Assembly (NCBI GenBank): GCA_046048875.1
Contig: JBJOFG010000003.1
Span: forward strand, 62,001 to 126,000
Reading direction: 5' to 3'
DNA length: 64,000 bases
From: CAIZGX01 sp046048875
GTDB lineage: Bacteria; Bacteroidota; Bacteroidia; Flavobacteriales_D; Sanyastnellaceae
Within the stretch, counting starts at the first letter, position 1; each line of letters starts with the position of its first letter. Positions 8,177 through 17,961 of the stretch are shown here, piece after piece. The notes under the pieces were generated by a model. That model saw only the letters and a list, made by a program, of their open reading frames with translations. It was not told where the DNA came from and ran no database searches. The position numbers and the translations under genes are program-made.

Positions 8177-11100
8177 TTGAAAAGAACTTTATTTTTTTTA
8201 TTTCTATACTTTGGAACCTCGTCCTTGATTTTTGCTCAAGTCGATTGTCCCGGAGCAGCGCCTTTTTGCACAAGCACGGGAGTCACATTTCCTGCAGAGA
8301 CTGGAAATGGAGATGCACCTTTTGGACCTGATTACGATTGTTTGTTTACTACTCCAAATCCTGCTTGGTACTACTTGAACATTTCTCAATCTGGAAACAT
8401 TAATATTACACTTACCAATACCAATTTGGTGGATGTCGATTTTATTTTATGGGGGCCATTTGCAAACCAAGCGGCTATGTGTGCCTCCATTTTTAACGGC
8501 ACTGCGGGTATTGAAGATTGTAGCTATGCTACCGATGCAACAGAATATGTGGATATTACAGGCGCAATAGTAGGGCAGTGGTACATGTTCTTGATTACAA
8601 ACTACTCGGACATGCCAACCGAAATTATTGCTACGCAAACGGGTGGTTCAGGAGCTACAAACTGCGCTATTTTGTGCACGTTTAATGGAATTACCGCAAA
8701 TCCCACTGCTTGCAATCAAGCTACGCAGCAATACAATGTCAGCGGTACAATTACGGTTACAGACCCTCCAAGCACTGGAACATTAACCATTACAAATTCA
8801 TGTGGAGGTGCGCCAATAGTCTTGAATCCTCCATTCGCGTCAAGTATCCCTTATACTTTTTCCAACCTAACTGCGAACGGATCAAATTGTACCGTTTCAG
8901 CAACTTTTTCTGCTGATCCTACCTGCACGGGATCGGTAAATTATTCGGCTCCTGCACCTTGCTCTGTGCCTGTTTGTAATATGGATTTTCTTCAAGCAGA
9001 CATTGGAGCCTGTGATTTTGCAAACAATGCTTATGACATTACCGGGTTTGTTGAATTTTCAAATGCACCTGCCAACGGTCAATTGATAATTGAAACTTGC
9101 AATGGTCAGCAGGCTGTGTTCAATGCACCGTTTGTTTCGCCAATCAATTATTCAATACTTGATATTACTTCCGACGGAGCGACTTGTGATGTGACAGCTT
9201 ATTTCACAAATTCAGTCAATTGCACAAATACAGTCGCATTTACTGCACCTGATCCATGTGTATGTGCTGTAAGTGCGGGAACTTTTGTTGCATCAACAAC
9301 CGGAAATACTATCAATTCAAGTTACCTGTGCTTCAATGATGAGTTTTCAATTGTATCGAACAACGATTACCTATTTGCAGCTAATATTTTCGATGATGAC
9401 ACACTGTATAATCCTGCTATTTGGTATTTGGTTTATTCTTGTCCGCCTACAATAGGTCAAGGTGGATATGTGGAAACCGACCTTTGTTTGGTTGGTACAC
9501 TTTCTTCTCAAGATATTGCCGATCTCAACGACGGAAGTTTCTTGGCGCAATTCCCAGCGGGAACATTCACAAACAACACGGTTTATTTCACACCAATAAC
9601 CATGTACGATGTGAATACAGGGACATATTCATTTACCAATTTTGAAGGGATGTGTTATGACTTAGGACCTACCTATACATACACCTATCTGCCGGAAATA
9701 ATTGAAGGAACTTCTACACAAGATTGCGCAGGACAGACGCTAACAGTTGACTTTTCAGGTGGTGCACCTGAATTGTTCGGGACATCATTCACTGCAATTA
9801 ATCTTGCTCCCGCGAATGCATTTTTTATCGATGATGTTGCGCCTAACAATGGAACCATTGTTATTGGAGGTTTGTTAGATGGTGATGTTGTAACATTCAC
9901 CCTTGAGGATCAATACGGATGCCCTTACAACTACACTTCGCAGCCTTTTGTAGGCCCCGCAATTCCAACATTAACGCTTCAAAACCCATTGTGTGTATCT
10001 GACGCACCTGTTCAATTAGCTGCAACCCCAACAGGAGGAACATGGACAGGACAGGGCGTTTCGGCAACAGGTTTGTTCAACCCAACAACTGCAGGTGTTG
10101 GAACTGAAATTATTTCATATACACCTGTAGGATGTGCACTTACAGGTACCATGAATATTACAGTATTTGGTCCGCAAGATGCAACAATTGTTAATCCAGG
10201 ACCGCAATGTATCGACTCGAATCCAATTACATTAACTGCTGTAAGTCTAGGTGGTACTTGGAGCGGAGTAGGTATTACTAATCCGATTACCGGAACTTTC
10301 GATCCGAGTGTCGCCGGGACAGGGACAACAACAATAACGTATACGATTATAGGTAACTGTGGCGATACAGATTCGCAAGAAATTATTGTCAATCCTTTGC
10401 CTGTTGTGTCTTTCTCTGCCGATGTAACATCTGGATGTGCTCCCCTAACAGTTAATCTTACAAATACGAGTGTTCCAGTTGGAAATGGATGCACGTGGTG
10501 GGTAGATGGCGTTCCGAGTGGTAACAATTGCGCTTCATTAAACTATACATTCAATTCTCAAGGTTGTTACGACATTATGTTATCGACTACCGACGGAAAT
10601 GGTTGCAGCAGCAACGCGGCAATAGCTGATTATATCTGTGTTTCTCAACAGCCTGTTTCAACATTTAGTTGGTCTCCGCTTACGCCAAACGTTGGAAATA
10701 CAACGGTTCAGTTTATCAATTACTCGTTGGGGGCTGTTACTTATGATTGGACCATTATGGATATGTACTATCTAAATGCAGCGGAGCCGGTATTCACATT
10801 CCCAAACGAAGCTCCTGGGGAGTACAATGTTTGTTTATTAGTTTCTAGCCCTGAGGGGTGCACCGACTTGAGTTGTGGAACCGTTGTAATCCGCGATCAA
10901 TTCAACATTTATGTGCCGAACTGTTTTACACCGAATGTTGACGGACGTAATGAAATTTTCAAACCGTCTATTCGTGGAGAATCTATGATTCAGACATATG
11001 AATTCAAAATATTTAATCGTTGGGGAGATGTTCTTTTTCAAACAAACGACATCAATGAAGGTTGGTATGGTGAAGTTGATGGTGGAGAGTATTTTGCCAT

Positions 11101-11191
11101 TGACGCGGTCTACTCGTGGCTTATCAAGATTCTACCAAACAACGGTCAAGAGCCTTTTGAGCAGACAGGACACGTGACCATTATTCGTTAA
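8177..11191 (+). CDS. Large secreted adhesin-like protein, T9SS type B sorting domain
   Basis: A 1004-residue surface protein. The start is TTG at 8177: a stop lies in frame four codons upstream (8165) and the signal peptide (KRTLFFLFLYFGTSSLIFAQ) follows at once. The N-terminal quarter (PFCTSTGVTFPAETG, AWYYLNISQSGNI) looks like a jelly-roll domain. Repeated Cys-containing Ig-like segments follow, then a PKD-like domain (SFSADVTSGCAPLTVNLTNT). The last 90 residues (NIYVPNCFTPNVDGRNEIF, FKIFNRWGDVLFQT, HVTIIR) are the gliding-motility-associated type B sorting domain. It is a paralogue of the protein at 13444, with strong similarity over the C-terminal third. Likely exported by T9SS; ligand unknown. 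Confidence 0.88.
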   Translation: MKRTLFFLFLYFGTSSLIFAQVDCPGAAPFCTSTGVTFPAETGNGDAPFGPDYDCLFTTPNPAWYYLNISQSGNINITLTNTNLVDVDFILWGPFANQAAMCASIFNGTAGIEDCSYATDATEYVDITGAIVGQWYMFLITNYSDMPTEIIATQTGGSGATNCAILCTFNGITANPTACNQATQQYNVSGTITVTDPPSTGTLTITNSCGGAPIVLNPPFASSIPYTFSNLTANGSNCTVSATFSADPTCTGSVNYSAPAPCSVPVCNMDFLQADIGACDFANNAYDITGFVEFSNAPANGQLIIETCNGQQAVFNAPFVSPINYSILDITSDGATCDVTAYFTNSVNCTNTVAFTAPDPCVCAVSAGTFVASTTGNTINSSYLCFNDEFSIVSNNDYLFAANIFDDDTLYNPAIWYLVYSCPPTIGQGGYVETDLCLVGTLSSQDIADLNDGSFLAQFPAGTFTNNTVYFTPITMYDVNTGTYSFTNFEGMCYDLGPTYTYTYLPEIIEGTSTQDCAGQTLTVDFSGGAPELFGTSFTAINLAPANAFFIDDVAPNNGTIVIGGLLDGDVVTFTLEDQYGCPYNYTSQPFVGPAIPTLTLQNPLCVSDAPVQLAATPTGGTWTGQGVSATGLFNPTTAGVGTEIISYTPVGCALTGTMNITVFGPQDATIVNPGPQCIDSNPITLTAVSLGGTWSGVGITNPITGTFDPSVAGTGTTTITYTIIGNCGDTDSQEIIVNPLPVVSFSADVTSGCAPLTVNLTNTSVPVGNGCTWWVDGVPSGNNCASLNYTFNSQGCYDIMLSTTDGNGCSSNAAIADYICVSQQPVSTFSWSPLTPNVGNTTVQFINYSLGAVTYDWTIMDMYYLNAAEPVFTFPNEAPGEYNVCLLVSSPEGCTDLSCGTVVIRDQFNIYVPNCFTPNVDGRNEIFKPSIRGESMIQTYEFKIFNRWGDVLFQTNDINEGWYGEVDGGEYFAIDAVYSWLIKILPNNGQEPFEQTGHVTIIR

Positions 11192-12201
11192 TCTAAATCG
11201 TTAAACAATTGAAATGCCTTTTTCCAAGGCATAACTCGACATTTGTTTTTATTAAGTCGTGAAATTTGTGCCATCATTTTCCAATGCCGCTTGAATTCGC
11301 GAAGTGCATAGAGGTAGGAATGTTGCGGATCGTATACATGCGTGGGCTCGCTATTCGCGCCATTCAATTCAACAATAGAAAATGATTTTCCATTCTCCAA
11401 CTCTTCGTAAGAATTGAATTTAATGTCGAATCGTCCGTAATGAAAACCTTCAATCTGATTGGATATCGCCTCAATTACAGTTTCTAATTTTGAATTGTTT
11501 CGAAAAGAAACATCATAAAAGGTTGAACCGCGCGCGTGATTTCCAATGGATGAAATTTCTTGGGTAATTCCACAAGGAAGTATTTCGTTTAGGTTGAGCG
11601 AGCTATCTTTTTCCAAATAATTCAAATGAACAGCATAGCGCTCGTTCGAGAGAATAAGTTCTTTCAAGCCGTGTATTCCGTCTCCCGTTATTTGAATACC
11701 TTTCTTCTCAACGATTCCAGTAATTCGACCACGTGATTCATTTGGAATTTTTACATAAAAGATTCCAACTTCATTCGGAAAGGGTATGGCAGATTGAAGG
11801 ACCATTTTTTCAGAACATTCTTTTATGATTTGTTGAAGTTCATTTTCGGAATGAATGAATTTAACGCCACGACCACGGCAGCCCTTAGCGGGTTTCACAA
11901 CAACCGGGAATTCAACGTTGTTGTTTGTAATCCAAGTTTGAATAGAAGAGGATTCGGTTTTCGAATTGAAGTAAGTTGTAGGTGGAAATGTATTCGAAGG
12001 AAGCATGTTGTACATGTCTTCTTTATCCATAAGTCCCATGCCACCGGTGTACATGCCTGGATTTGTTCGTGTGAAAAATCCAAGTCCGCCTGAACGTGCA
12101 CTGATATAAAAATAGTAGAGTCCTAAAGGACCATAAATTGTCCACATAGGCCAGTATTCCCATTGGGTGATTCTCTTCCAACGTTGTTTAAACGGTAGCA
12201 T
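11188..12201 (-). CDS. ATP-grasp domain protein (D-Ala-D-Ala ligase-like)
   Basis: A 337-residue cytosolic enzyme of the ATP-grasp fold. The nucleotide-binding part has FPVVVKPAKGCRGRGVKF (Lys103 and a glycine-rich loop). The metal-binding end is FSIVELNGANSE, preceded by HYGRFDIKF. The N-terminal motif NPGMYTGGMGLMDK is shared, to my knowledge, with a conserved Bacteroidota ATP-grasp group often labelled D-alanine ligase-like, whose substrate is not established. It is the last gene of a three-gene operon with overlapping frames (DinB, NRDE, ATP-grasp). Its stop overlaps the T9SS gene stop (TTAA). The acceptor substrate cannot be read from sequence. Confidence 0.75.
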   Translation of the reverse strand: MLPFKQRWKRITQWEYWPMWTIYGPLGLYYFYISARSGGLGFFTRTNPGMYTGGMGLMDKEDMYNMLPSNTFPPTTYFNSKTESSSIQTWITNNNVEFPVVVKPAKGCRGRGVKFIHSENELQQIIKECSEKMVLQSAIPFPNEVGIFYVKIPNESRGRITGIVEKKGIQITGDGIHGLKELILSNERYAVHLNYLEKDSSLNLNEILPCGITQEISSIGNHARGSTFYDVSFRNNSKLETVIEAISNQIEGFHYGRFDIKFNSYEELENGKSFSIVELNGANSEPTHVYDPQHSYLYALREFKRHWKMMAQISRLNKNKCRVMPWKKAFQLFNDLD

Positions 12202-12901
12202 GCGGAAGTGTTATTTCGTGACGCTGCATATCCCACGCCTGCCATTGCAAGTAATTGGTTTGGGTCTGGTATATTTCAATTTGAGTAACACTTTTTGTTG
12301 TTTGAAATTCACGGTTCATGAAGAAATTCAAATCGGAATTTCCGTCGTTTTTAGCGGTGTGAAAATCGAATAGTTCAGCCTTCGTAATTGAATCGATTTT
12401 TTTAAAGGTTGACAAAAAGTTTTTTCGCTTGACATCTTGCTGTGAGCGCTCGTAAAGGGTAGGAGAGAAGTATACTTGAGGTTTTGATAAGTCTATCTGA
12501 AACACATGTTTTTGCTCTCCATCCCAAACGCATTGCAATGCATTTTTAAGGTCTACGTAGATCACTTGAAAAGGCTCGATATTGTTGAGATTATAAAAAA
12601 GAAAAGCACTTTTGAATTGTTCTTCCTGAAATAAATTCATCAAAATAATTCCTCTGCTTTCGCGGTAAGGTGGAGTAGATGTATGACTTGTAAATGCACC
12701 ATTAAGTAATACTGCCGATCTTCCGAAATTATCAGTCAATAGCCACGTTCCTTGGGCTTGAGCATCTCGTGCAAGAATAGATTTTCGATTGCCAGAATTA
12801 ATTATTTCAGGTATTTGAGAGTTTTTTCGTGAACGCTGTTCGTCACGATTTGAAGTAATAATTAATCGGTCGTTCGATTTGACTATACTGAGAATGCACA
12901 T
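12188..12901 (-). CDS. NRDE (TANGO2-like) family protein
   Basis: A 237-residue member of the NRDE/TANGO2 family. It begins MCILSI with Cys2 at the N-terminus and has the defining Asn-Arg-Asp-Glu motif at residues 18-21 (ITSNRDEQ), followed later by a WLLTDNFGRSAVLLNG strand pair. The Cys2 position suggests an N-terminal nucleophile-like fold. Biochemical role is unclear in bacteria; eukaryotic TANGO2 is linked to heme/lipid handling. It overlaps both neighbours (19 nt with DinB upstream, 14 nt with the ATP-grasp gene downstream), so the three are coupled. Confidence 0.85.
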   Translation of the reverse strand: MCILSIVKSNDRLIITSNRDEQRSRKNSQIPEIINSGNRKSILARDAQAQGTWLLTDNFGRSAVLLNGAFTSHTSTPPYRESRGIILMNLFQEEQFKSAFLFYNLNNIEPFQVIYVDLKNALQCVWDGEQKHVFQIDLSKPQVYFSPTLYERSQQDVKRKNFLSTFKKIDSITKAELFDFHTAKNDGNSDLNFFMNREFQTTKSVTQIEIYQTQTNYLQWQAWDMQRHEITLPHATV

Positions 12902-13374
12902 GACTTTCTATATTCCATGGTTGAAGGAGCCACTCCGAAATGTTCAGACATGACAATGTCGCTAGTGGCATTCACGCCAATTCGAATAAGTGCATTGTGA
13001 TGAATACAATGTTCAAGATTAAACACGAGTTCACGAAAGAAATTGGTTTCAACTTCCATCGTAGATTCTCCCAGATAATATGAGCTAGTTAATGCCTTAT
13101 TCGGAAGATTCATTTCAATGCAAATCTGTTTGATTTGATTTTGAGCAAAAGAAACGTCTGTTTCTAATTGTAAATCGCGCTGACGATGATCGTATGAAAA
13201 ATTACCCTGATTATATCCTTTCAACAAACATTGAAACATTTCAATGCTGTGTCTTGTGTGCTGTCCGATGGTTGAATTGCTCAAAACGGGCAAAGGTTTG
13301 CTGTAGTCGTCGTGATGCAATTGTCCAATAACGTGCGACAATTCGCTTAAAGTATGTTCGATGGTCGCGAGCAT
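12883..13374 (-). CDS. DinB-family four-helix protein
   Basis: A 163-residue protein of the DinB/YfiT superfamily, four-helix bundles that bind a divalent metal with three histidines. The candidate ligands are visible: TIGQHTRHSIEMF (His39 or His42) and LEHCIHHNALIRIG (His122, His125/126). Many members are thiol-dependent S-transferases or of unknown role. It is first in the operon with the NRDE and ATP-grasp genes. Confidence 0.8.
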   Translation of the reverse strand: MLATIEHTLSELSHVIGQLHHDDYSKPLPVLSNSTIGQHTRHSIEMFQCLLKGYNQGNFSYDHRQRDLQLETDVSFAQNQIKQICIEMNLPNKALTSSYYLGESTMEVETNFFRELVFNLEHCIHHNALIRIGVNATSDIVMSEHFGVAPSTMEYRKSCAFSV

Positions 13375-13443
13375 TCCTCAAATATACAAAACGTAGGGCG
13401 TTATAGGTTTTAAGATGTACTTTCGCAATTGCAAAATTTATCC

Positions 13444-16032
13444 ATGGGAAATAGTTTGGGAAAATCAATAGGTGCAATCATTGTACTTGTTCTTTCGACG
13501 CTTTCATCGAGCGCCCAATGTGTGGTCATAAATGAAGTAATGGTGAATGCGGCAAGTGCTTGTGACGGAGGATGCACGCCAAGCACAGCAGAGTGGGTAG
13601 AACTTTATAACACGTGCAATACGCCGCAAGACATTTCTTGCTTTGTTTTAACAGATGGTGATTTCGGGGTAACGTTTCCTCCGGGGACTATTATTCAGCC
13701 GTATAGTTTTTTCGTCATTGGTTCAGCGAATTCAGGAGTTGGGATAAATTTGGATTTGGGTACTTGCGGATGCACCTCCGGCCCAACCGCACAAGTGGGA
13801 ATTTTTACGAATTCCTCTGAACAATTGGCATTCGCAAATCCTTTGGGAGTTATTTTGGACGGACTCTTTTGGGGAGGTGGACAGTTTGCACAAACACCTA
13901 GTTTTACAACTGCAACGGTCAGCGGTTGTGCTGGGGTGACAGTAAATTTAACAGCAACAGATCCAATTTTTAATGCTGTTAGCGGACAGTCCAACAATGA
14001 TGGAGAATCGATTTACAGGGAATGCGATGGGGAAGACGTATGGTTAACAGGCGCTACAGTGCCCACGCCGGGAACCACCAACTCTTCAATCATTCCGCTT
14101 AACGCAACGCCTACAATTGTCCAGCCTTCATGCGGAACTGCCGGATCAATAGATGTTGTTATTTCAGATGGAATCGGTCCCTACCAATATGAATGGTTAG
14201 GAACTTTGAACACTACTCCTAGCATTGGATCGCTTCAACCCGGAGACTACACACTGGCCGTAACAGATTTAGGTCAATGTGGGACACCTGAACTCTTTAC
14301 CTTTACGATTGAACCCTCTCCGAACGACCCCGTTTTAACGTTAACAGCCACCTCTTTGTCAATTTGTACAGGCGAATCAACAACACTGAATGCCAGTGGT
14401 AGTGCCAATTACTTGTGGAATGCAGATCCTACGCTGAATACAAATATTGGCGATATAGTTATTGCAACTCCAACGGTAACGACGACCTATGTCGCAAACT
14501 CAAGTATAAACGGATGCTCACAAACCAATTCCATTACAATTGTTGTTAACGAATTCCCCGTTGCTACAGTTAATTCCAATTCACCTTTGTGTGAAGGAAA
14601 TGATTTGAATCTGACGGCAACGAATGTCGCGGGTGCCGCCTATGCATGGAGTGGTCCGAATTTATTTTCTTCATTAAATCAAAATCCAAGTGTTACCTCG
14701 GCAACACCATTGGCCTCTGGCACATACACTTGTCAAGTGGTATTGGGGTCGTGTATTTCCACATATACCCTAGATGTGTTTGTAGATGCACTTACGCCAT
14801 CAATAATAAATCCAGCAGGTCCTTTTTGTATTTCAGACGCTGCTTTTGATTTGAATTCGCCCAATGAACCTGGTATATGGGGCGGATTGGGAATTACCAA
14901 TGTTAATACAGGTTTGTTTCTTCCAAGTGCTGCAGGTGGAGGAGTAAATGTTCTTATTTCCTTCGACAGCGACAGCTATTGCACTTCTCCTTCAACCCTC
15001 AACATCTCGGTTTCTAATGCATTAGACGCAACGATTACCCCGATTACTCCTTTATGTGTAAATGGAAATCCTGTTCAGTTACAAACGCTGACGGCAGGTG
15101 GAGCATGGAGTGGAAATGCAGTAAATTCGAGTGGCAGCGTTAATCCAACGGCTTTGGGTGTTGGGAACTTTGAGGCGATTTATACGCTGGCAGGAAGCTG
15201 TGGTGATGCTGATACAATTGTTGTTCAGGTATTGCCACTTCCGCAAATCAACTTTACTACTACAGATGAAACGGGATGCGCTCCTTTGAATGTGCAATTC
15301 AATTCTTCCTCGAATGCAACATTAGCGAATTGCTCATGGAGCATTGACGGAGTGAATGTGGGAAATGGATGCGGAAGTTTTAATTACACGTTTCAGTCGG
15401 CAGGATGTTTTACAATTGGTCTTCAATCAACGGATTTAAATGGTTGTGCTAACGCAGTGTCTTTTATCGATTTGGTTTGTGTCGATTTATTTCCAGAAGC
15501 GTCCTTTCAATGGTCACCACTTAATCCTTCGATAAATTCGCCGATAGTAGATTTCGTGAATACTTCATTGGGAAATACGTCGAGTGAATGGAACATCAAT
15601 GGCGAGTTGAGTTCGAACACAGATGCGCAATACACCTTCTCTGCAGCAATCGGTAGTTCGTTCGAGGCATGCTTGGAAGTCGCGAATCAATACGGGTGTG
15701 CTGACTCTGTTTGTTATACCATTTTCGTGAATCGCGAAGAAATGGTTTTCGTTCCGAATTCATTCACCCCGAATGACGATGGAACAAACGATGTTTTTTA
15801 TCCTGTTCTATCCGGATTTAATTTGAATGAAATTCAATACGCTTTTAGCATTTTTGATAGATACGGTGAACGTATCTTTTATTCTGAAGTTCCGAACCAA
15901 GCTTGGATTGGTAATGTTCACGGTAACGAACACTACGCTCAAATAGATGGCTATACTTGGACTCTTCGAATCACAACTTCAACCTTCAGCGAACCCATTG
16001 AATTAACTGGCTCAGTCGTCGTTATCCGGTAA
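13444..16032 (+). CDS. Large secreted protein with lamin-tail-like domain and T9SS type B sorting domain
   Basis: An 862-residue surface protein. ATG at 13444 gives a signal peptide (MGNSLGKSIGAIIVLVLSTL, then SSSAQ). The next 120 residues (VVINEVMVN, AEWVELYNT, FVLTDGDFGVTF, YSFFVIGS) match a lamin-tail domain (LTD). Ig/SprB-like repeats follow (TIVQPSCGTAGSIDV, SICTGESTTLNASGS), then a PKD-like domain (TTDETGCAPLNVQFNSSS). The C-terminus (VFVPNSFTPNDDGTNDVF, FSIFDRYGERIFYS, GSVVVIR) is the type B T9SS signal. It is paralogous to the 8177 product. The hairpin array 16033-16114 starts right after its stop. Confidence 0.88.
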   Translation: MGNSLGKSIGAIIVLVLSTLSSSAQCVVINEVMVNAASACDGGCTPSTAEWVELYNTCNTPQDISCFVLTDGDFGVTFPPGTIIQPYSFFVIGSANSGVGINLDLGTCGCTSGPTAQVGIFTNSSEQLAFANPLGVILDGLFWGGGQFAQTPSFTTATVSGCAGVTVNLTATDPIFNAVSGQSNNDGESIYRECDGEDVWLTGATVPTPGTTNSSIIPLNATPTIVQPSCGTAGSIDVVISDGIGPYQYEWLGTLNTTPSIGSLQPGDYTLAVTDLGQCGTPELFTFTIEPSPNDPVLTLTATSLSICTGESTTLNASGSANYLWNADPTLNTNIGDIVIATPTVTTTYVANSSINGCSQTNSITIVVNEFPVATVNSNSPLCEGNDLNLTATNVAGAAYAWSGPNLFSSLNQNPSVTSATPLASGTYTCQVVLGSCISTYTLDVFVDALTPSIINPAGPFCISDAAFDLNSPNEPGIWGGLGITNVNTGLFLPSAAGGGVNVLISFDSDSYCTSPSTLNISVSNALDATITPITPLCVNGNPVQLQTLTAGGAWSGNAVNSSGSVNPTALGVGNFEAIYTLAGSCGDADTIVVQVLPLPQINFTTTDETGCAPLNVQFNSSSNATLANCSWSIDGVNVGNGCGSFNYTFQSAGCFTIGLQSTDLNGCANAVSFIDLVCVDLFPEASFQWSPLNPSINSPIVDFVNTSLGNTSSEWNINGELSSNTDAQYTFSAAIGSSFEACLEVANQYGCADSVCYTIFVNREEMVFVPNSFTPNDDGTNDVFYPVLSGFNLNEIQYAFSIFDRYGERIFYSEVPNQAWIGNVHGNEHYAQIDGYTWTLRITTSTFSEPIELTGSVVVIR

Positions 16033-16114
16033 TCGCGAAGCACTCGCTCCAGTCATTCGTTGCCACGCAACATTCGTCGCAGACATTCGTGGCTCTGCCA
16101 CATTCGCCCTCGGC
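16033..16114. repeat. Hairpin array with fixed ATTC/GAAT spacers
   Basis: Between two convergent genes lie consecutive perfect hairpins with 3-nt loops: GTTGC-CAC-GCAAC (16059-16071), GTC-GCA-GAC (16076-16084), GTGGC-TCT-GCCAC (16089-16101) and GCC-CTC-GGC (16106-16114). Each is separated by exactly four bases, ATTC (GAAT on the other strand). A further GC-GAA-GC hairpin sits at 16035. Stems differ in sequence and length, but spacer and loop size are constant. The same grammar recurs at 46369, 48994, 49599 and 50655. Confidence 0.88.
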
Positions 16115-16554
16115 TATTTAATCATCTTCTTCAAATAATCCAAAATACTCTCCTCCAATCCCGCCATATCGCTTAGCTCAATTTCAAGAGAACGCGTGGA
16201 ATTAATTAATTCAAGAAGTGAAAGAAAGAGCGAAACACAAAAGAAAACAAGAGCTGTTGCAAAGGTGAATTCAGCAAAGTCCATTTCCTCTCTGTAAATA
16301 AAATACATCGAAAGGATAGCGAGAGTAAAGCTTAGGACTCCAAATATTTGCATGTTTTTTATCAGTCGTAATCTGAACTTTAAGTTTTTAATTTGCGCAA
16401 AAAGCAAAGCAGCCTCCTTCGGTTCTCTTCCTTTGTAGCGATCGTGAAGATTACGGATGACATTAGCCAAAGCGAGAAATCGGTTGGTATAGGCCAACAT
16501 AATTAAGCTAATGGCTGGGAACAATAATGCTGGGGTATTGATGGTTATGTCCAT
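16114..16554 (-). CDS. DUF2721 membrane protein
   Basis: A 146-residue inner-membrane protein. The N-terminal helix LLFPAISLIMLAYTNRFLAL is the signature of DUF2721, followed by a basic cytosolic loop (RNLHDRYKGREPKE) and two further hydrophobic helices (FGVLSFTLAILSMYFIY; FATALVFFCVSLFLSLLELI). Function of the family is not known to me. It converges on the T9SS gene, with the hairpin array occupying the whole gap. Confidence 0.85.
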   Translation of the reverse strand: MDITINTPALLFPAISLIMLAYTNRFLALANVIRNLHDRYKGREPKEAALLFAQIKNLKFRLRLIKNMQIFGVLSFTLAILSMYFIYREEMDFAEFTFATALVFFCVSLFLSLLELINSTRSLEIELSDMAGLEESILDYLKKMIK

Positions 16555-16640
16555 AATTACAATAAGTCAGACAAATGAAGTGAATTTTTGTGAAATAAAG
16601 CGAAAATAGATAGTTAAATTAGCAGCAATAAAATAAATAA

Positions 16641-17957
16641 ATGAGTGTAGAAGAGAGAAGAATAGGTGGTCTAAATTTGCAGAATTTAGAAGAGTTAGGT
16701 CTGCTTCATGAAAAATCAATTCGATTGCATGAAATGTTCATGTTAATTGTTGTTGTGTTTTGTCTTATCTACACTGGAGTTGATCTTTGGTTGGGACAGA
16801 ATCTTCAAGCAGCCGTTACACTCAGTACTGTCTTATTTACCGGTGTGGCTTTTTATTTTTATAAAAAGAAAAGATATCTGTTGTCAAAAGTTTGGAATAT
16901 GCTCACACTGACAATTATTATTCAGTTAATCATAGTACAAACGGGAATTGACTCTTATGTGTTTATCTATTTTATACCGCTGATTATTGGGAATCTGTTC
17001 ATTTTCCATGGAAAGGAAGCAAAAGTGGGATATGTCATTGTTTTCATTGACGCAGTTTTAATGATTAATTCATTGCTGTTCCTTGATAATTGGATTGCAT
17101 TGCCAACCATGTCGTCGGAATTAGCAGAATTAGATGGTTTAATGAATTTGTTGGGAGTGGCTTTAGTTTGTATTGCAGAAGCTTATTTTATTGTTCAAGT
17201 GACCGACAGTATTCAAAAGAAGTTAGTGACCAAAACGCGAGCATTAAACCTGAAAAACGAACAGTTAATATCCACGCTGTATACCCGAGAGAGAATGATG
17301 TCCGTTCTTTCTCATGACTTACGCTCCCCAATAGCCTCTTTAGATTCAGCGGCCGATTTGCTTCAAGGAACGGATTTGGATCGAGAAACTGAAAGAGCAA
17401 TTCTAAGCCAATTTAAAGGAAGAACATCGAGTGTTTTAGACTTAATTGACAAATTACTTTTGTGGACAAGATCACAAACAAACAACATTCAATACAATGA
17501 AACACCGTTGTCTTTGACTGAAATTGAGTCAATGGTAAAAACGATCTGTGCTTTATCTGTTTCTGAAAAGCAGATTGTTTATAAAGTAAATTTTGGTTCA
17601 GCTTCAGAATCGAAAGTACATGGCGACAAGGATATGCTAGAAACGATATTCAGAAATCTAATTTCAAATGCGACCAAGTATTCAAAAGAAAATGGAGAGG
17701 TTCAGATTACCGCGCAGCAAACACCGCATGGATGGTGTTTCCGAGTGATTGATTTTGGTGTCGGAATTTCACCAGATTTCTTGAAGAAATTGAATTCAGG
17801 AGATGTTCTTTCCACACGAGGAACTAAAAATGAAATCGGACATGGATTGGGTTTGCAACTCGTGAACGACTTCTTAAGTAAGCACGGTTCACATTTATTG
17901 GTTTCATCTGTTGAAGGAAGCGGCAGCGAGTTCTATTTTTACTTGAAAGCAGTTTAA
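16641..17957 (+). CDS. Membrane sensor histidine kinase
   Basis: A 438-residue kinase. Residues about 30-195 form roughly six hydrophobic helices without a recognisable extracytoplasmic domain, so sensing may be intramembrane. The HisKA box is MMSVLSHDLRSPIASLDS, with phospho-acceptor His225. The ATPase domain has the N box (FRNLISNATKYS), G1 (DFGVGIS) and G2 (GHGLGLQLV). No response regulator gene is adjacent, so it is an orphan kinase here. The DUF58 gene follows after only 4 nt, suggesting cotranscription. Confidence 0.92.
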   Translation: MSVEERRIGGLNLQNLEELGLLHEKSIRLHEMFMLIVVVFCLIYTGVDLWLGQNLQAAVTLSTVLFTGVAFYFYKKKRYLLSKVWNMLTLTIIIQLIIVQTGIDSYVFIYFIPLIIGNLFIFHGKEAKVGYVIVFIDAVLMINSLLFLDNWIALPTMSSELAELDGLMNLLGVALVCIAEAYFIVQVTDSIQKKLVTKTRALNLKNEQLISTLYTRERMMSVLSHDLRSPIASLDSAADLLQGTDLDRETERAILSQFKGRTSSVLDLIDKLLLWTRSQTNNIQYNETPLSLTEIESMVKTICALSVSEKQIVYKVNFGSASESKVHGDKDMLETIFRNLISNATKYSKENGEVQITAQQTPHGWCFRVIDFGVGISPDFLKKLNSGDVLSTRGTKNEIGHGLGLQLVNDFLSKHGSHLLVSSVEGSGSEFYFYLKAV

Positions 17958-17961
17958 GTCA

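Noticed and set aside
10012..10527. 171-codon antisense frame inside the 8177 gene
   Set aside because: It is a shadow of a Thr/Gly/Pro-rich Ig-repeat region on the coding strand, with no recognisable domain.
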